A DNA stretch of 64,000 nt from Kofleriaceae bacterium. Lineage in GTDB: Bacteria > Myxococcota_A > Polyangia > Haliangiales > Haliangiaceae. The notes beneath the pieces are model-generated. The model was not told where the DNA came from. It saw nothing but the letters and a program-made list of their open reading frames with translations, and made no database searches. Below, piece after piece: positions 55,017 through 64,000 of this stretch. Positions within the stretch are counted from its first letter, which is position 1. Every line of letters begins with the position of its first letter. The stretch covers positions 271,499-335,498 of the forward strand of contig JAGPCY010000004.1 of the NCBI GenBank assembly GCA_018057825.1, written 5' to 3'. The position numbers were made by a program, and so were the translations under genes.

Positions 55017-56321
55017 CTACCCGGCCGAGGGCAGACGGATCTCGAGACGCCCGCCCTGCGTCCGTTTGCCCACGAGCGTGGCGCTGCCGCCGTGCGTCGT
55101 CGCGATGTGTCGGATGAGCGCGAGGCCGAGGCCGTGGCCCGGTATGCGCCGCTTGAGGGCTTCGCTCGAGCGGAAGAACGGCTCGAAAGCCCGCTCGCGT
55201 TCGGACGCTTCGACTCCCGGACCATCGTCGTCGACGTGAAGGACCGCGATGCCCTCCACGAGCGACAGCTCGGTCGTCACGGCGCTGCCAAACTTGAGCC
55301 CATTCGCGATCGCGTTGGCGACCATCGTGCCGAGGAGGGTTGCGTCACCGCGAACGAGCGCGTCGCCTTCCGACACTTCCACCCGCGAGCGGTCATCGTT
55401 TGGAAGAGACTGAACGACGTCCTCCAGGAGGTCGCGCAACGACACGACCTCGTGTGCGTCTGCCGCCGAGCGCGCGGGCACGGAGAGAATGAGCAGTCTC
55501 TCCACGAGCATCGAGAGCTCGGCGAGCTTCTGCTGTGCCACCGTCGCGCCCTCCCGTGCGCCCGGCTCCGTGATGTTCTCGGCGAGCAGCTCGAGCTCGG
55601 CGCGCACTGTCGTCAGCGGCGTGCGGAGCTCGTGGGCGGCGTTCGCCGCAAAGCGATGGGCTTGCGAAAGTGCCCGCTCGACGCGCACGATGAGCTGTTC
55701 GATCGTGCGGCGCAGCGCGTCGACCTCGACGATGCCCTCCTCGCTGCCGAGGGTCGCGCCTTCGAGGGCATCGATGTCGAGCTGCGCGATGCGCTCACGG
55801 AGTCGCGTCAACGGGGCGACGATATGCCGGGAGATGGGGCGGCTCGTCGCCCACGCCAGGGCTGCGGCGAAGAGCGCCGCCAGGATCGCCGCTGCGGCGA
55901 GCAATGCGGTAAGCGGCGTGTGAGCAGCGCCCACCACGGCAGCGAGTCCGTTCGTCGCTTGCGCTCGACACACGCGCAGCGCGTTCGAGTTCGTCGTCGA
56001 GCATCCGGCGACGGCGGGCAGCCCTACGCGGCGATCTCCGACCAGGAGGCTACCTCTCGCGTCGTAGACGGCGAAGAGCATCCCGGTGTGGTCCATCTCC
56101 TCGGACTCGTCCCGGTGCACTTCCCTGATCGCAGCGATGTCGCCGCCATCCAGACCGAGCTCCGTGGCGAAGGTCACGGCAGCCTCTTCGAGCCGACGAT
56201 CCTCTGCTCGCTGCAGAAGAAAGGTTGCGAACACGATGGTTGCGAGCGCGGCGACGAGCGCAGACGCCGACGCTGCGAGGGCGGCGCCGGAAGCCACGCG
56301 GCGAACGATGCTACTGGCCAC
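55017..56321 (-). CDS. Sensor histidine kinase of the metal-efflux two-component system
   Basis: A 434-residue membrane kinase. Two membrane helices (AALAASASALVAALATIVFAT, ~11-32; LTALLAAAAILAALFAAALAW, ~137-157) flank a ~100-residue periplasmic sensor domain with two Cys (GCSTTNSNALRVC). Then come a HAMP domain (RPISRHIVAPLTRLRERI), the H-box AANAAHELRTPLTTV, N-box MVANAIANGLKFG, and G boxes DDGPGVEAS and GHGLGLAL. It matches CusS/CzcS-type kinases. GTG 56321 overlaps the regulator gene by 11 bases. The paired Cys could bind metal; inference. Confidence 0.88.
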   Translation of the reverse strand: MASSIVRRVASGAALAASASALVAALATIVFATFLLQRAEDRRLEEAAVTFATELGLDGGDIAAIREVHRDESEEMDHTGMLFAVYDARGSLLVGDRRVGLPAVAGCSTTNSNALRVCRAQATNGLAAVVGAAHTPLTALLAAAAILAALFAAALAWATSRPISRHIVAPLTRLRERIAQLDIDALEGATLGSEEGIVEVDALRRTIEQLIVRVERALSQAHRFAANAAHELRTPLTTVRAELELLAENITEPGAREGATVAQQKLAELSMLVERLLILSVPARSAADAHEVVSLRDLLEDVVQSLPNDDRSRVEVSEGDALVRGDATLLGTMVANAIANGLKFGSAVTTELSLVEGIAVLHVDDDGPGVEASERERAFEPFFRSSEALKRRIPGHGLGLALIRHIATTHGGSATLVGKRTQGGRLEIRLPSAG

Positions 56322-56982
56322 GTCGCGGCTCCTCTGCGAGCGCGTACCCTTCGCCCCGCAACGTTCGAATCAGATCGGAGCCGAGCTTTCGCCGGAGCCG
56401 CCCAACGAGCACCTCGAGGCTGCTCGCTGCGGTCTCGCTCGCGTCTCCCCACACGCTCTCCAGGAGGTCCAAGCGGGAGACGACTCGGCCAGCCCGACGC
56501 ACCAGGATCTCCAAGATGGCCCACTCCCTCGCCGTGATCGCGACCTCCTGCCCGGCGCGCGTTGCGTGTCGTCCTGCGACGTCGAGGACCAGGTCGTCGT
56601 TTCGGTAGGTGAGGCCCCGCGGCAGCGCACCTCGGCGCCCGAGCGCACGAACGCGTGCTCGGAGCTCCGCGACTGCGAACGGCTTGCCGAGGAAGTCATC
56701 GGCGCCGGCATCGAGACCCTCGACGCGCAGGGCGACCTGCGAGAGCGCGGTGAGCAGCAAGATCGGCACCGTGGAGCCGTCCGCGCGAAGCTCTCGGCAC
56801 AACTCGAGGCCGAACCCGTCTGGCAGCCGTAGGTCGAGCACGATCAACTCGGCGCCCTCTGCGACACGCTCGCGCGCAGATTCGAGGTCCTCCGCAGTCG
56901 TGACGGCGTGGCCGTCAGCGCGGAGTGCCCGTGCCACCACGCTCCGTACCTCCGCTTCATCATCGACGACCAGAACCCGCAT
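56311..56982 (-). CDS. OmpR-family response regulator of the efflux operon
   Basis: A 223-residue regulator. The receiver has DDE at 7-9 (MRVLVVDDEAEV), the phosphorylated Asp in LIVLDLRLPDG, Thr in LLLTALS and Lys in GADDFLGKPF. The C-terminal winged-helix domain shows ITAREWAILEILVRRAGRVVSR and LRRKLGSDLIRTLRGEGY. It is CusR/CzcR-like. AGGGG lies seven bases before ATG 56982, so this region uses Shine-Dalgarno starts. It starts nine bases after the czcA-like stop, and so is probably cotranscribed. Confidence 0.92.
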   Translation of the reverse strand: MRVLVVDDEAEVRSVVARALRADGHAVTTAEDLESARERVAEGAELIVLDLRLPDGFGLELCRELRADGSTVPILLLTALSQVALRVEGLDAGADDFLGKPFAVAELRARVRALGRRGALPRGLTYRNDDLVLDVAGRHATRAGQEVAITAREWAILEILVRRAGRVVSRLDLLESVWGDASETAASSLEVLVGRLRRKLGSDLIRTLRGEGYALAEEPRRGQ

Positions 56983-56991
56983 CTTTTCCCC

Positions 56992-59900
56992 TCAGTCTAC
57001 CGTCGCGGTCTCCGCACCGCGACCGCCCCCACCAAGCCAGACGTAGAGCGCGGGCGTCACCAGGAGCGTCAGGATGGTGGAGCTGACCAGCCCGCCGAGG
57101 ATGACCACCGCCATGGGGTGTTCGATCTCGTGCCCAGCCGTGTGTCCGCCGATGACGACAGGCACCAGAGCAAGCCCGGTGGCGAGCGCCGTCATCAGGA
57201 TAGGGCCGAGGCGCTCGCGCGCGCCGCGTACCACGAGCTCTCGTCCGAAGGGAACACCCTCCTCGCCCTCGAGGTGACGGAAGTGGGAGACGAGCATGAT
57301 GCCGTTTCGTGCAGCGATCCCGATGACCGCCACGAGACCGATCAAGGTGCCGAGCGACACCACGCCCGAGGTTGCTGCGGCCACGACGCCTCCGACGAGC
57401 GCGAACGGGAGGCCAGCGAAGACCATGAGGGCCAGGCGAGCCGAGCGAAAATCGGCGAGCAGCACGAAGAAGATCCCCACGATGGCTAGGGCGGCAACGC
57501 CGAAGAGCCGAGTGCGCGCGGCGCTTCGCGCAGCACCTTCTCCGAGGATCTCGGCGTGGTGCCCTGGTGGAAGCTCGAGCGCCGACACCCTGGACGCTAC
57601 CGCCGTGCTTACGCTCGACAGGTCCGCGCCCGGCGCGAGGTCGATGAGCACGTCGAGCTTTCGCGTGGTCGCGTCGTGGGCGATGGTGTTCGGCACCGGA
57701 ACGATCGTCACGTCAGCGACGTCGCCGAGGCGGGTGAGCACACGGCCGTCGACCGCGATCCCGAGATCGCGCACCGAGGCGACATCCGCTCGACTCGCCT
57801 CCGTGCCCCAGACGACGACGTCGATCGGTTGCAGGCCTCGTACGAACTGGCCCGCCGTATCGCCCGCAAGGAGCGTTGCAGCCCTCGCCCGAACCAGGCC
57901 GGGCTCGATGCCGAACGCTGCACAACGGTCTGCGTCCACGTGGATCTGGATCTGGGGCACCAGCACCTGCGCCTCTGGCCGCGCGTGCGAAATGCCTGGC
58001 ACGGCCTCCAGGTCGTGCGCGAGCGTCCCGGCGATCGCTCGAAGCGCATCGATGTCATCGCCTCGAAGGCGAATCACGATCGCGCCGCCACCGCCGCTGA
58101 GCACCTCCCGCATGCGCTCCTGCAAGTACGTCTGCACATCGCGAAATACGCCGGGGTAGCCATCCACGACATCCCGCACACGCTGGGACGTGACGGCGAG
58201 GTCGGCGTTCGGATCGACGCTGATCCATAGCTCCGCGAAGTTGGGTCCGACGACTTCGTCGGCGACCTCGGCGCGGCCGATGTGCGCCCCGAAGTTCCGC
58301 ACGCCTGGCACGGTCAGAAGCTCTGCGCGCGCCAGGTTCGCGGTCCGCGCGACCGCCTCCAGCGAGGTCCCGGGCCGCGCGACCCAGTGCATCAAGAAGT
58401 CATTCTCGGCGAAGTGCGGGAGAAACTCCTCTCGTAGCGTCGAGCCGAGGACCGCGGTCATCGCGAGCAGCCCGAGGGTTCCCGCGAGCAGACGCTTCGG
58501 GTGGTTCAGCGTCCGCCTCAGCACCGGCTCGTAGGCACGGAGAAGCGCAGTCGCGATCGGCGAATGGCGTTCGGCTCCTTGCGTCCTTCGGAGCAAGAGC
58601 AACGCAAGGACCGGCGTGATGGTCAGGGCCGTCACCGTGCTGGCGAGGATCGCAAGGCCGTACGCGAGGGCGAGCGGGCGAAAGAACTCTCCGGCGACGC
58701 CTTCGAGGAAGAGAATCGGAACGAAGACCAGGAGCACGATTAGGCTCGCGAACACGATCGCGCTCCGCACCTCCAGGGAGGCGTCGAGTACCACGCGCAT
58801 GGCGGTTCGCAGGTCGGGAGGTTCCGGGAGCGCTCGGAGCCTACGATGGATGTTCTCGACGTCGATGATCGCATCGTCGACGACCTCGCCGAGGGCGATC
58901 ACGAGGCCGGCGATGACCATCGTGTCGATCGTGCGCCCGAGCAACGTCAAGACGAATGCCGCAGCGAGGAGGGAGAGCGGGATCGCCAGGACGCTGATGA
59001 GCGCAGTGCGCGTGTTCCACAGGAAAAGAAAGAGCACGGCCACGACGAACGCGCAGCCGATACCCATCGCGTGACCTAGATTTCTGAGCGCACGTTCGAT
59101 GAAGCTCGCCGGCCGAAAGATCGTCGGGTCGACCTCGACCCCAGACAGACCAGGACGTAGGCGACCCAGCGCGGCATCGATGCCGGCGGTGACATCGAGT
59201 GTGCTCGCTCCGGGCTGCTTCTCGACGATGAGCAGGACGCCGCTCCCGCTCGTGACGAGCGCGTCTCCGATGGGGACGGAGTGCGACTCTCGCACCTCTG
59301 CAACATCGCCGATCGTCACGGTCCCACGCCCCAGGGTGGAGAGCGGGACGCGAGAGAGTTCCTCCGCATCGCGAGCCATGGCCGTCTGGACGACCGGAAG
59401 GCGAGTCGTGGGAAGATCGACGAGACCTCCCGCGCGAGGTGTCAGGGATTCACGGGTGGCCGCGACGAGCCGGCTCAAGTCCACTCCGTTTGCGACGAGT
59501 CGATCGGGGTCCGCGCGCACCTCGATGCGTCGACGGCGCTCGCCCCAAACCGCGACGTTCGCGACCCCGGGCACCGACATCAGGGCCGGACGCACCCGCC
59601 ACCGCGCGAGGTCGGAGAGCTCCGTCTGCGAGAGCGTGGCCGACCACATGCCGATCTTCATGATGCGGCTGGTCGACGAGAGTGGAGAAAGTAGCACCGG
59701 CGTTCGAGCGACGGTGGGCAAGCCGGGGGCGGCACGGGTGACGCGCTCCTGCACGAGAGCGCGCGCCTGGAGGAGGTCGGTACCCGTAGGAAACAGGAGG
59801 ACAACCGAGGAGAGACCGAGCACGGAGCGCGAGCGAATCGCCGTCATTCCTGGCGTCCCTGCGAGCGCGGCTTCGAGCGGCGTCGTCACGAGCGCCTCGA

Positions 59901-60078
59901 CCTCTTCGCTCGAGAGCCCAGGGGCTTCGGTCTGGATCTCGACGCGCGGCGGTGCGAACTCGGGGAACGCGTCGAACCGAGCGTCGCGAACGCCGCGTCC
60001 GGCCAGGGCGACGAAGAGCACGGCGAGCCCGACGACGACCCAACGTTGCTGGAGGCACAGTTTGACGAACTCGCGCAT
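56992..60078 (-). CDS. RND heavy-metal efflux pump inner-membrane protein (CzcA/HME-like)
   Basis: Proton-driven RND pump of the HME family, 1028 residues with the usual two halves: a membrane helix at the N-terminus, large periplasmic loops and two sets of helices. The centre has [34 protein letters not shown] in pieces, the proton-relay region; its [11 protein letters not shown] differs from the CzcA form (VDGAVVMVEN) and the CusA form (VDAAIVMIEN), so zinc or copper cannot be assigned. ATG 60078 (reading [13 protein letters not shown]) is the family start and shares one base with the upstream stop. Confidence 0.9.
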   Translation of the reverse strand: MREFVKLCLQQRWVVVGLAVLFVALAGRGVRDARFDAFPEFAPPRVEIQTEAPGLSSEEVEALVTTPLEAALAGTPGMTAIRSRSVLGLSSVVLLFPTGTDLLQARALVQERVTRAAPGLPTVARTPVLLSPLSSTSRIMKIGMWSATLSQTELSDLARWRVRPALMSVPGVANVAVWGERRRRIEVRADPDRLVANGVDLSRLVAATRESLTPRAGGLVDLPTTRLPVVQTAMARDAEELSRVPLSTLGRGTVTIGDVAEVRESHSVPIGDALVTSGSGVLLIVEKQPGASTLDVTAGIDAALGRLRPGLSGVEVDPTIFRPASFIERALRNLGHAMGIGCAFVVAVLFLFLWNTRTALISVLAIPLSLLAAAFVLTLLGRTIDTMVIAGLVIALGEVVDDAIIDVENIHRRLRALPEPPDLRTAMRVVLDASLEVRSAIVFASLIVLLVFVPILFLEGVAGEFFRPLALAYGLAILASTVTALTITPVLALLLLRRTQGAERHSPIATALLRAYEPVLRRTLNHPKRLLAGTLGLLAMTAVLGSTLREEFLPHFAENDFLMHWVARPGTSLEAVARTANLARAELLTVPGVRNFGAHIGRAEVADEVVGPNFAELWISVDPNADLAVTSQRVRDVVDGYPGVFRDVQTYLQERMREVLSGGGGAIVIRLRGDDIDALRAIAGTLAHDLEAVPGISHARPEAQVLVPQIQIHVDADRCAAFGIEPGLVRARAATLLAGDTAGQFVRGLQPIDVVVWGTEASRADVASVRDLGIAVDGRVLTRLGDVADVTIVPVPNTIAHDATTRKLDVLIDLAPGADLSSVSTAVASRVSALELPPGHHAEILGEGAARSAARTRLFGVAALAIVGIFFVLLADFRSARLALMVFAGLPFALVGGVVAAATSGVVSLGTLIGLVAVIGIAARNGIMLVSHFRHLEGEEGVPFGRELVVRGARERLGPILMTALATGLALVPVVIGGHTAGHEIEHPMAVVILGGLVSSTILTLLVTPALYVWLGGGGRGAETATVD

Positions 60079-61238
60079 CAGTGCCCCGGGGGAAACTCGG
60101 CGCCGAACAGCTCGACCGCACCTACGGAAACGATGCACGAACCGACGGCGGGCCCGTGCGCGAGCACCATGTCGTCAGCGGCGCGGCGTGCGGGGTCGAC
60201 CCGTGCACGTACGTAGCGGCCGCCTTCGCATCGGTACACCCAGGCCCCGCCCCATGCGTCGATCACCACGGCCGAAGCCGGGACGATGAGCGCGGAAGTC
60301 GTGTCCTCTAGGGGGAGCTCGACGAGCACGCGCTCGCCGGGGGCGAGCCCTGCGTCGGTGGGCAGCGTGAGATAGCGGTCCACCGTGCTCCGATCGGGCT
60401 CAGCAGTGGGAGGCCCGGGAACGAATCGAGCCTCAATGGCGCGGCGCTCCCCGTTTCGTCGCACTCGAGCTGCACCGCTCGAGTCGAGGCGCGCGAGATC
60501 GCCCGCGTAGACCGGCACCCTGACCTGCAGTGCGTCCACCCCCACCAGCTCGAAGAGCGGTGCACCAGCGGCTACGGGCTGGCCTTCAGCGATTGCGAGC
60601 AGCCGGATCACTCCGTTGCCGGGCGCCCGCACGAGCATGGCGACGTCGGAGAGCAGTGGGTCGCGTGAGAGCGTGGTCGCCCGCGCCCTTGCTGCCGCGA
60701 GGTCAGCCTGAGCGACATCACGCGCGGCGACGGCCTCTTCGAGTGCCCGGGCGCTCCCCGCACCCTGGTCGATGAGTGCCTGGTTGCGGGTCACCCGTAG
60801 CTCGAGCGCAGCCAGGTTTGCTTCGGCGGCCGCGACCTCGCGGGCGACGCGCGCGCGGGTGTCTCGATCCGTGGGCGCGATGGCCGTGAGGCGAAGCAAC
60901 CCCGCTCCACGCAGGACCGCTGCCCCAGGGAGCAACGGCTCGCTGGTCACGAAGTGCACTTCGCCCGCCACCGGCGCCGTCACGGTCACGGTTCGCCCGG
61001 GCGGCACCACGACCTCGCCACCGACGAGGCGGGTTCGCGGAACCGGCCCCGCTCTCACCGAGGTCGTCTCGATGCGAAGCCGGGAGATGGCTTCAGCCGA
61101 CAGGTGCACCGCGGGCAGGTCCGCCTCGGCGATCGGGTGCGAGACCTCGGAAGCGGCGGTGTGATGTGAGCGCGGCGCCGTGTTCGAATCACATGCGCTT
61201 GTAAGCGCGAGGAGCGTCGCGAGCTGAAATCGGTTCAT
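60078..61238 (-). CDS. Periplasmic adaptor lipoprotein of the metal efflux pump (CzcB-like)
   Basis: Membrane-fusion adaptor between the pump and the outer-membrane channel, 386 residues. Lipoprotein signal MNRFQLATLLALTSAC (Cys16), then beta-barrel and lipoyl segments (VTVTAPVAGEVHFV, APGNGVIRLLAIAEGQPVAAG), an alpha-helical hairpin (~125-190) and C-terminal membrane-proximal domains (ALIVPASAVVIDAWGGAWVY). The usual metal-chelating His-rich region is almost absent. It overlaps czcC-like by ATGA and the pump gene by one base. Confidence 0.88.
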   Translation of the reverse strand: MNRFQLATLLALTSACDSNTAPRSHHTAASEVSHPIAEADLPAVHLSAEAISRLRIETTSVRAGPVPRTRLVGGEVVVPPGRTVTVTAPVAGEVHFVTSEPLLPGAAVLRGAGLLRLTAIAPTDRDTRARVAREVAAAEANLAALELRVTRNQALIDQGAGSARALEEAVAARDVAQADLAAARARATTLSRDPLLSDVAMLVRAPGNGVIRLLAIAEGQPVAAGAPLFELVGVDALQVRVPVYAGDLARLDSSGAARVRRNGERRAIEARFVPGPPTAEPDRSTVDRYLTLPTDAGLAPGERVLVELPLEDTTSALIVPASAVVIDAWGGAWVYRCEGGRYVRARVDPARRAADDMVLAHGPAVGSCIVSVGAVELFGAEFPPGH

Positions 61239-62584
61239 GGGCTACCTCGTTCCGCGCGAGCACGTGACGCGACCTCGGCAGCGCTCTGCAGGCGCGCACC
61301 AATCGCGCGCTCGAGCTCCGCGAGCGCGCGGCGCTGCTCAGCGATGAGCTCCGCGCGCCGGAGCCTCGCCTCTCCGGCGCGTCTTTGGACATCGAGCACG
61401 ATCAGGAACGGCTGGTCCCCCGTCTCGAACCCGTGCGTGGCCATCTCCAGGGCAGCGTCGAGGGCTGGAAGCACCTCGGTCTCGAAGCGCTGACGGGAGC
61501 GGGTCGCCTGCTCGAACCGGGCGTGCGCCAAGGTGACCTCCATGATCACCGTCCGTGCGACCATCTCGTGCTGCGCGGTCGCGCGCTCCACCTCTGCCTC
61601 GGCTCGGCCGATGCCGCCCTGGTTCTGATTGAAGATTGGCAGGTCGGCGCGTCCTCCCAAGCGGAGCGCCGGTCCCGCGGGCTGGCCCCACTGAGTCTCG
61701 ACGAGCGCGCCGAGATTCACGATCCGACTGCGCTCCCATCCGGCGCGCGCGGTCGCCGCCGAGATGGCCAGCTCCGCAGAGCGAGCGTCGGGGCGCGCCA
61801 CTCGCGCGAAGCCGATCAGCTCACGCAGGTCAGGTGTAGTTGCGACGTCGGTCGAGAACCTTGCTCGGAGTGGACTGCCCGGCGTGTCGTCGACCGCCAG
61901 CGTCGCGACGAGCCTGGCGCGAGCCATCACGGCCTCCGTGTGCGCGAGGTCGCTCGCATCGGCGCTCGTGCGAGCGTCGGCAGCGAGCACGCGCTCCTCG
62001 AGCGGGCTGACCTCTCCGACACCTGCACGCACGGACGCGATGCGCGCGATCTCCGCGGCGATCCTCGCGAGCTCGGCGCGGACCTCGGCGCGATCCGCCG
62101 CGAGCCCCAACTCGACGTGAAGCAATCGGGCATCGCGCACGAGGTCGAGGGCGCGCATCAGGACGGCCTCGCCAGCAACGTCCGCATCGCGAGCCGCAGC
62201 CTCCGTGCGATTCGGCATCTGCCACAGCGACTCGAGCGGAACGAGAAGGGTGGCGACCGCCGTAATAGGACCGATGGGCCCCATCATGCTGAGCTGCGGG
62301 TTCGCCGGGCGCCTCGCCTCGTCGAGCGTGGCGAGCGCGGCGTCGATTCGCGTCAGCTCAGCCCGGAGCGCCGGGTTTCGGCACAACGCGACGGCGACCA
62401 CCTCCGCTTCGTCGACGCCGTCCTCGAGCCGGACGTCGCTAGGCAGCGCGTCACGCGAGCGGCCACACGTGCCGGATCCAATCCGGTCCTCGAGCTGCCG
62501 GTCCAACCATCCACGATCGCGGAACGTCGTCGCGCAGCCCGACAGGCTGAGACAAGCGATTAGGGTGGCGAGGTGCCGCGTCAC
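61235..62584 (-). CDS. Outer-membrane channel of the metal efflux pump (CzcC/TolC-like)
   Basis: Outer-membrane factor, 449 residues. Lipoprotein signal MTRHLATLIACLSLSGC (Cys17). Two OEP repeats of long helices follow, each with the strand-helix pattern (VAVALCRNPALRAELTRIDAALATLDEARRPANPQLSM and VARPDARSAELAISAATARAGWERSRIVNLG, read in parts), plus DLPIFNQNQGGIGRAEAEVERA typical of CzcC. It forms the trimeric tunnel exporting cations to the outside. GTG 62584 starts the operon channel-adaptor-pump-regulator-kinase. Confidence 0.88.
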   Translation of the reverse strand: MTRHLATLIACLSLSGCATTFRDRGWLDRQLEDRIGSGTCGRSRDALPSDVRLEDGVDEAEVVAVALCRNPALRAELTRIDAALATLDEARRPANPQLSMMGPIGPITAVATLLVPLESLWQMPNRTEAAARDADVAGEAVLMRALDLVRDARLLHVELGLAADRAEVRAELARIAAEIARIASVRAGVGEVSPLEERVLAADARTSADASDLAHTEAVMARARLVATLAVDDTPGSPLRARFSTDVATTPDLRELIGFARVARPDARSAELAISAATARAGWERSRIVNLGALVETQWGQPAGPALRLGGRADLPIFNQNQGGIGRAEAEVERATAQHEMVARTVIMEVTLAHARFEQATRSRQRFETEVLPALDAALEMATHGFETGDQPFLIVLDVQRRAGEARLRRAELIAEQRRALAELERAIGARLQSAAEVASRARAERGSP

Positions 62585-62647
62585 GCCCTAGGTGTCGCAT
62601 CCGAGGCCAAACACAGCCTGAACGCGGGGGGCAACGAAGCGGCGGGC

Positions 62648-63067
62648 CTACTTCCAGATCGTCAGGAGCGCGCCGGCGATCATGAGCGCCGTCCCAAGGC
62701 CGACCTTCCACGAAATCTGTTCGCCGAGCAGCACTCCGGCGAGGACGATCGTGAACGCAAGGCTCACCTTGTCGATCGGCGCGACGCGGGAAGCGGGCGC
62801 CATTTGGAGCGCCTTGAAGTACGCGAGCCACGAGATGCCGGTCGCCACGCCCGAGAGGACGAGGAAGAGGACCGAACGGCGATTCAGCTCCCTGATGACG
62901 TGGTGCTCTCTTGCCGCGAAGACGACGCCCCAGGCGAAGACCAGGATGACGACGGTGCGGATCGCCGTCGCCAGGTTGGAGGGAACGTCCTTCACGCCGA
63001 CTTTGGCCAGGATGGCCGTCGCCGACGCGGCGAGAGCGGCGATGAGAGCGTAGGCCCACCAAGTCAT
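62648..63067 (-). CDS. Small EamA/DMT-superfamily membrane protein
   Basis: A 139-residue protein with four to five membrane helices: WWAYALIAALAASATAILAKVG, TAIRTVVILVFAWGVVFAA, SVLFLVLSGVATGISWLAYFKAL, KVSLAFTIVLAGVLLGEQI and GLGTALMIAGALLTIW. This is one EamA repeat, half the length of a typical ten-helix transporter, so it would work as a dimer; the substrate is not predictable. A TACAAC box six bases before ATG 63067 could serve as a leaderless promoter. It lies 64 bases upstream of the efflux operon start on the same strand. Confidence 0.85.
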   Translation of the reverse strand: MTWWAYALIAALAASATAILAKVGVKDVPSNLATAIRTVVILVFAWGVVFAAREHHVIRELNRRSVLFLVLSGVATGISWLAYFKALQMAPASRVAPIDKVSLAFTIVLAGVLLGEQISWKVGLGTALMIAGALLTIWK

Positions 63068-63167
63068 GCAGTTGTTGTACCGCCTCCCCCGAGGCCGCGT
63101 CAGGCCGAACGCGCCACGGCCCTGGAGTCGCCTTCGCGCCGGCGGTTGTCGCGCTACGGGCGAAGCC

Positions 63168-63467
63168 TCACCCCACCAGCTTCGTGAGCAGCGCCATCCC
63201 GCGCGCGGTCTCGGCGGGCGTCGCGTCGGCGAGCTCGAGGTACACGCGCCCGCTCTCGTTGTAGTCCTCGGTGTTCACGCACCAGCGCTCGCTCGCGGGC
63301 GTGGCCAGCTCGATCTCGGCGGCGAGCTTGTGCAGCGCGGCCTTCACGACGCGGTAGCTGGTGCCCTTGGGGAAGCGGAGCGCGATCTGCGGCTCGGGCG
63401 TTCCGTAGCGGCTCTCGCCCTGACTCACCGCCTTCGTCGCCTGCGTGTTCTTCGTCGTCGTGCTCAT
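63168..63467 (-). CDS. Small hypothetical accessory protein
   Basis: A 99-residue protein I do not recognise. After a polar N-terminus (MSTTTKNTQATKAVSQGESR) it has one compact alpha/beta domain: PQIALRFPKGTSYRVVKAALHKLAAEIEL, then WCVNTEDYNESGRVYLELADATPAETARGMALLTKLVG (read in parts). No enzymatic motif. It lies in the accessory part, between the EamA gene and the DUF2924-like gene, on the same strand. GGAGG lies seven bases before ATG 63467. Confidence 0.65.
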   Translation of the reverse strand: MSTTTKNTQATKAVSQGESRYGTPEPQIALRFPKGTSYRVVKAALHKLAAEIELATPASERWCVNTEDYNESGRVYLELADATPAETARGMALLTKLVG

Positions 63468-63513
63468 CGTCGTCCTCCGTGCCGCGTCGTGCGAAGTGCC
63501 CGTCGCGTGAGGA

Positions 63514-63543
63514 CATACAGGCTTCCGCTTGTGCCACCGGCAA
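63514..63543 (-). promoter_or_regulatory. Putative promoter of the 63168-63467 gene
   Basis: On the minus strand TTGCCG (63543-63538), 18 bases, TGTATG (63519-63514). Together with the GGAGG ribosome site this is a conventional leadered promoter. The rest of 63544-63662 is relatively AT-rich and unexplained. Confidence 0.35.
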
Positions 63544-63662
63544 GGCCGAACACGTTGATTTCTAGGGTGTTTTCAGGCGACTGGAATAGCTGCGAGGTTC
63601 CGCGCAGATGGGGCGGCGGAGGCGGTTGTAGGCCAGCCGACGCCCCGCCGATTCCGCCGCGT

Positions 63663-64000
<338 letters not shown>

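Noticed and set aside
54715..55239. A 174-residue plus-strand frame after the tRNA
   Set aside because: No domain pattern, no ribosome site, and it runs into the antisense of the sensor kinase. I treat 54629-55016 as non-coding island edge.

Overview
The window looks like chromosomal DNA of a very GC-rich, predatory-type member of the Myxococcota (Polyangia, perhaps near Haliangium/Kofleriaceae). The clues are MYXO-CTERM sorting tails, a myxobacterial Cys-rich repeat, thrombospondin-3-like calcium repeats, several Hanks-type Ser/Thr kinases, type IV pilus motor genes, and many lipoproteins starting with GTG or TTG. The genus cannot be fixed from sequence alone.

Region 1 (1-7.5 kb) holds nucleoside salvage: the end of a thymidine phosphorylase, a purine nucleoside phosphorylase and a cytidine deaminase, with a large unrecognised protein between them. 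It continues with a kinase divergent from frataxin (cyaY), a TerB-like protein and a lipase. Region 2 (7-14.6 kb, mostly minus strand) holds miaB, a ClpX-type zinc-finger protein and pilT-pilC-pilS. Region 3 (14.7-31.1 kb) is dominated by surface and secreted proteins and by repeats. It includes a TPR protein, an Ala/Pro/Lys-rich coiled-coil protein, an RlmI-type methyltransferase, a 1793-residue lipoprotein with about 21 InlB-B-like modules, and a translationally coupled 909-residue calcium-repeat protein with a MYXO-CTERM tail. Between the genes lie 73-bp, 181-bp, hairpin and hexamer repeats.

Region 4 (31-42 kb) has moaA and then a complete-looking cytochrome c maturation operon. The order is ccmE (Cys-type), a ccmF-ccmH fusion, a ccmI-like gene, an unknown membrane protein, ccmA, ccmB, ccmC, a ccmD-like gene and a 57-residue membrane protein. 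Region 5 (42-54.4 kb) holds two kinases, an acyl-CoA dehydrogenase, a GIDE-like protein, secreted hydrolases and proteases, and an ECF sigma / FecR-like anti-sigma pair next to beta-barrel proteins and a polysaccharide deacetylase.

At 54,474 a tRNA-Asn(GTT) marks a sharp change. To its right, codon use and gene style differ. There is a czcCBA-type metal efflux operon with its own two-component system, a small EamA transporter, and accessory genes including a DUF2924-like/ribbon-helix-helix protein that runs off the window. Four copies of a 14-bp motif in alternating orientation lie between the tRNA and the first of these genes, so I read the right end as a genomic island inserted next to the tRNA.

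A recurring signal across the core part is a TAnnnT box 5-10 bases before the start codon of first genes in transcription units, without a Shine-Dalgarno sequence. Inside operons, genes overlap by GTGA or ATGA. I infer extensive leaderless transcription combined with translational coupling.
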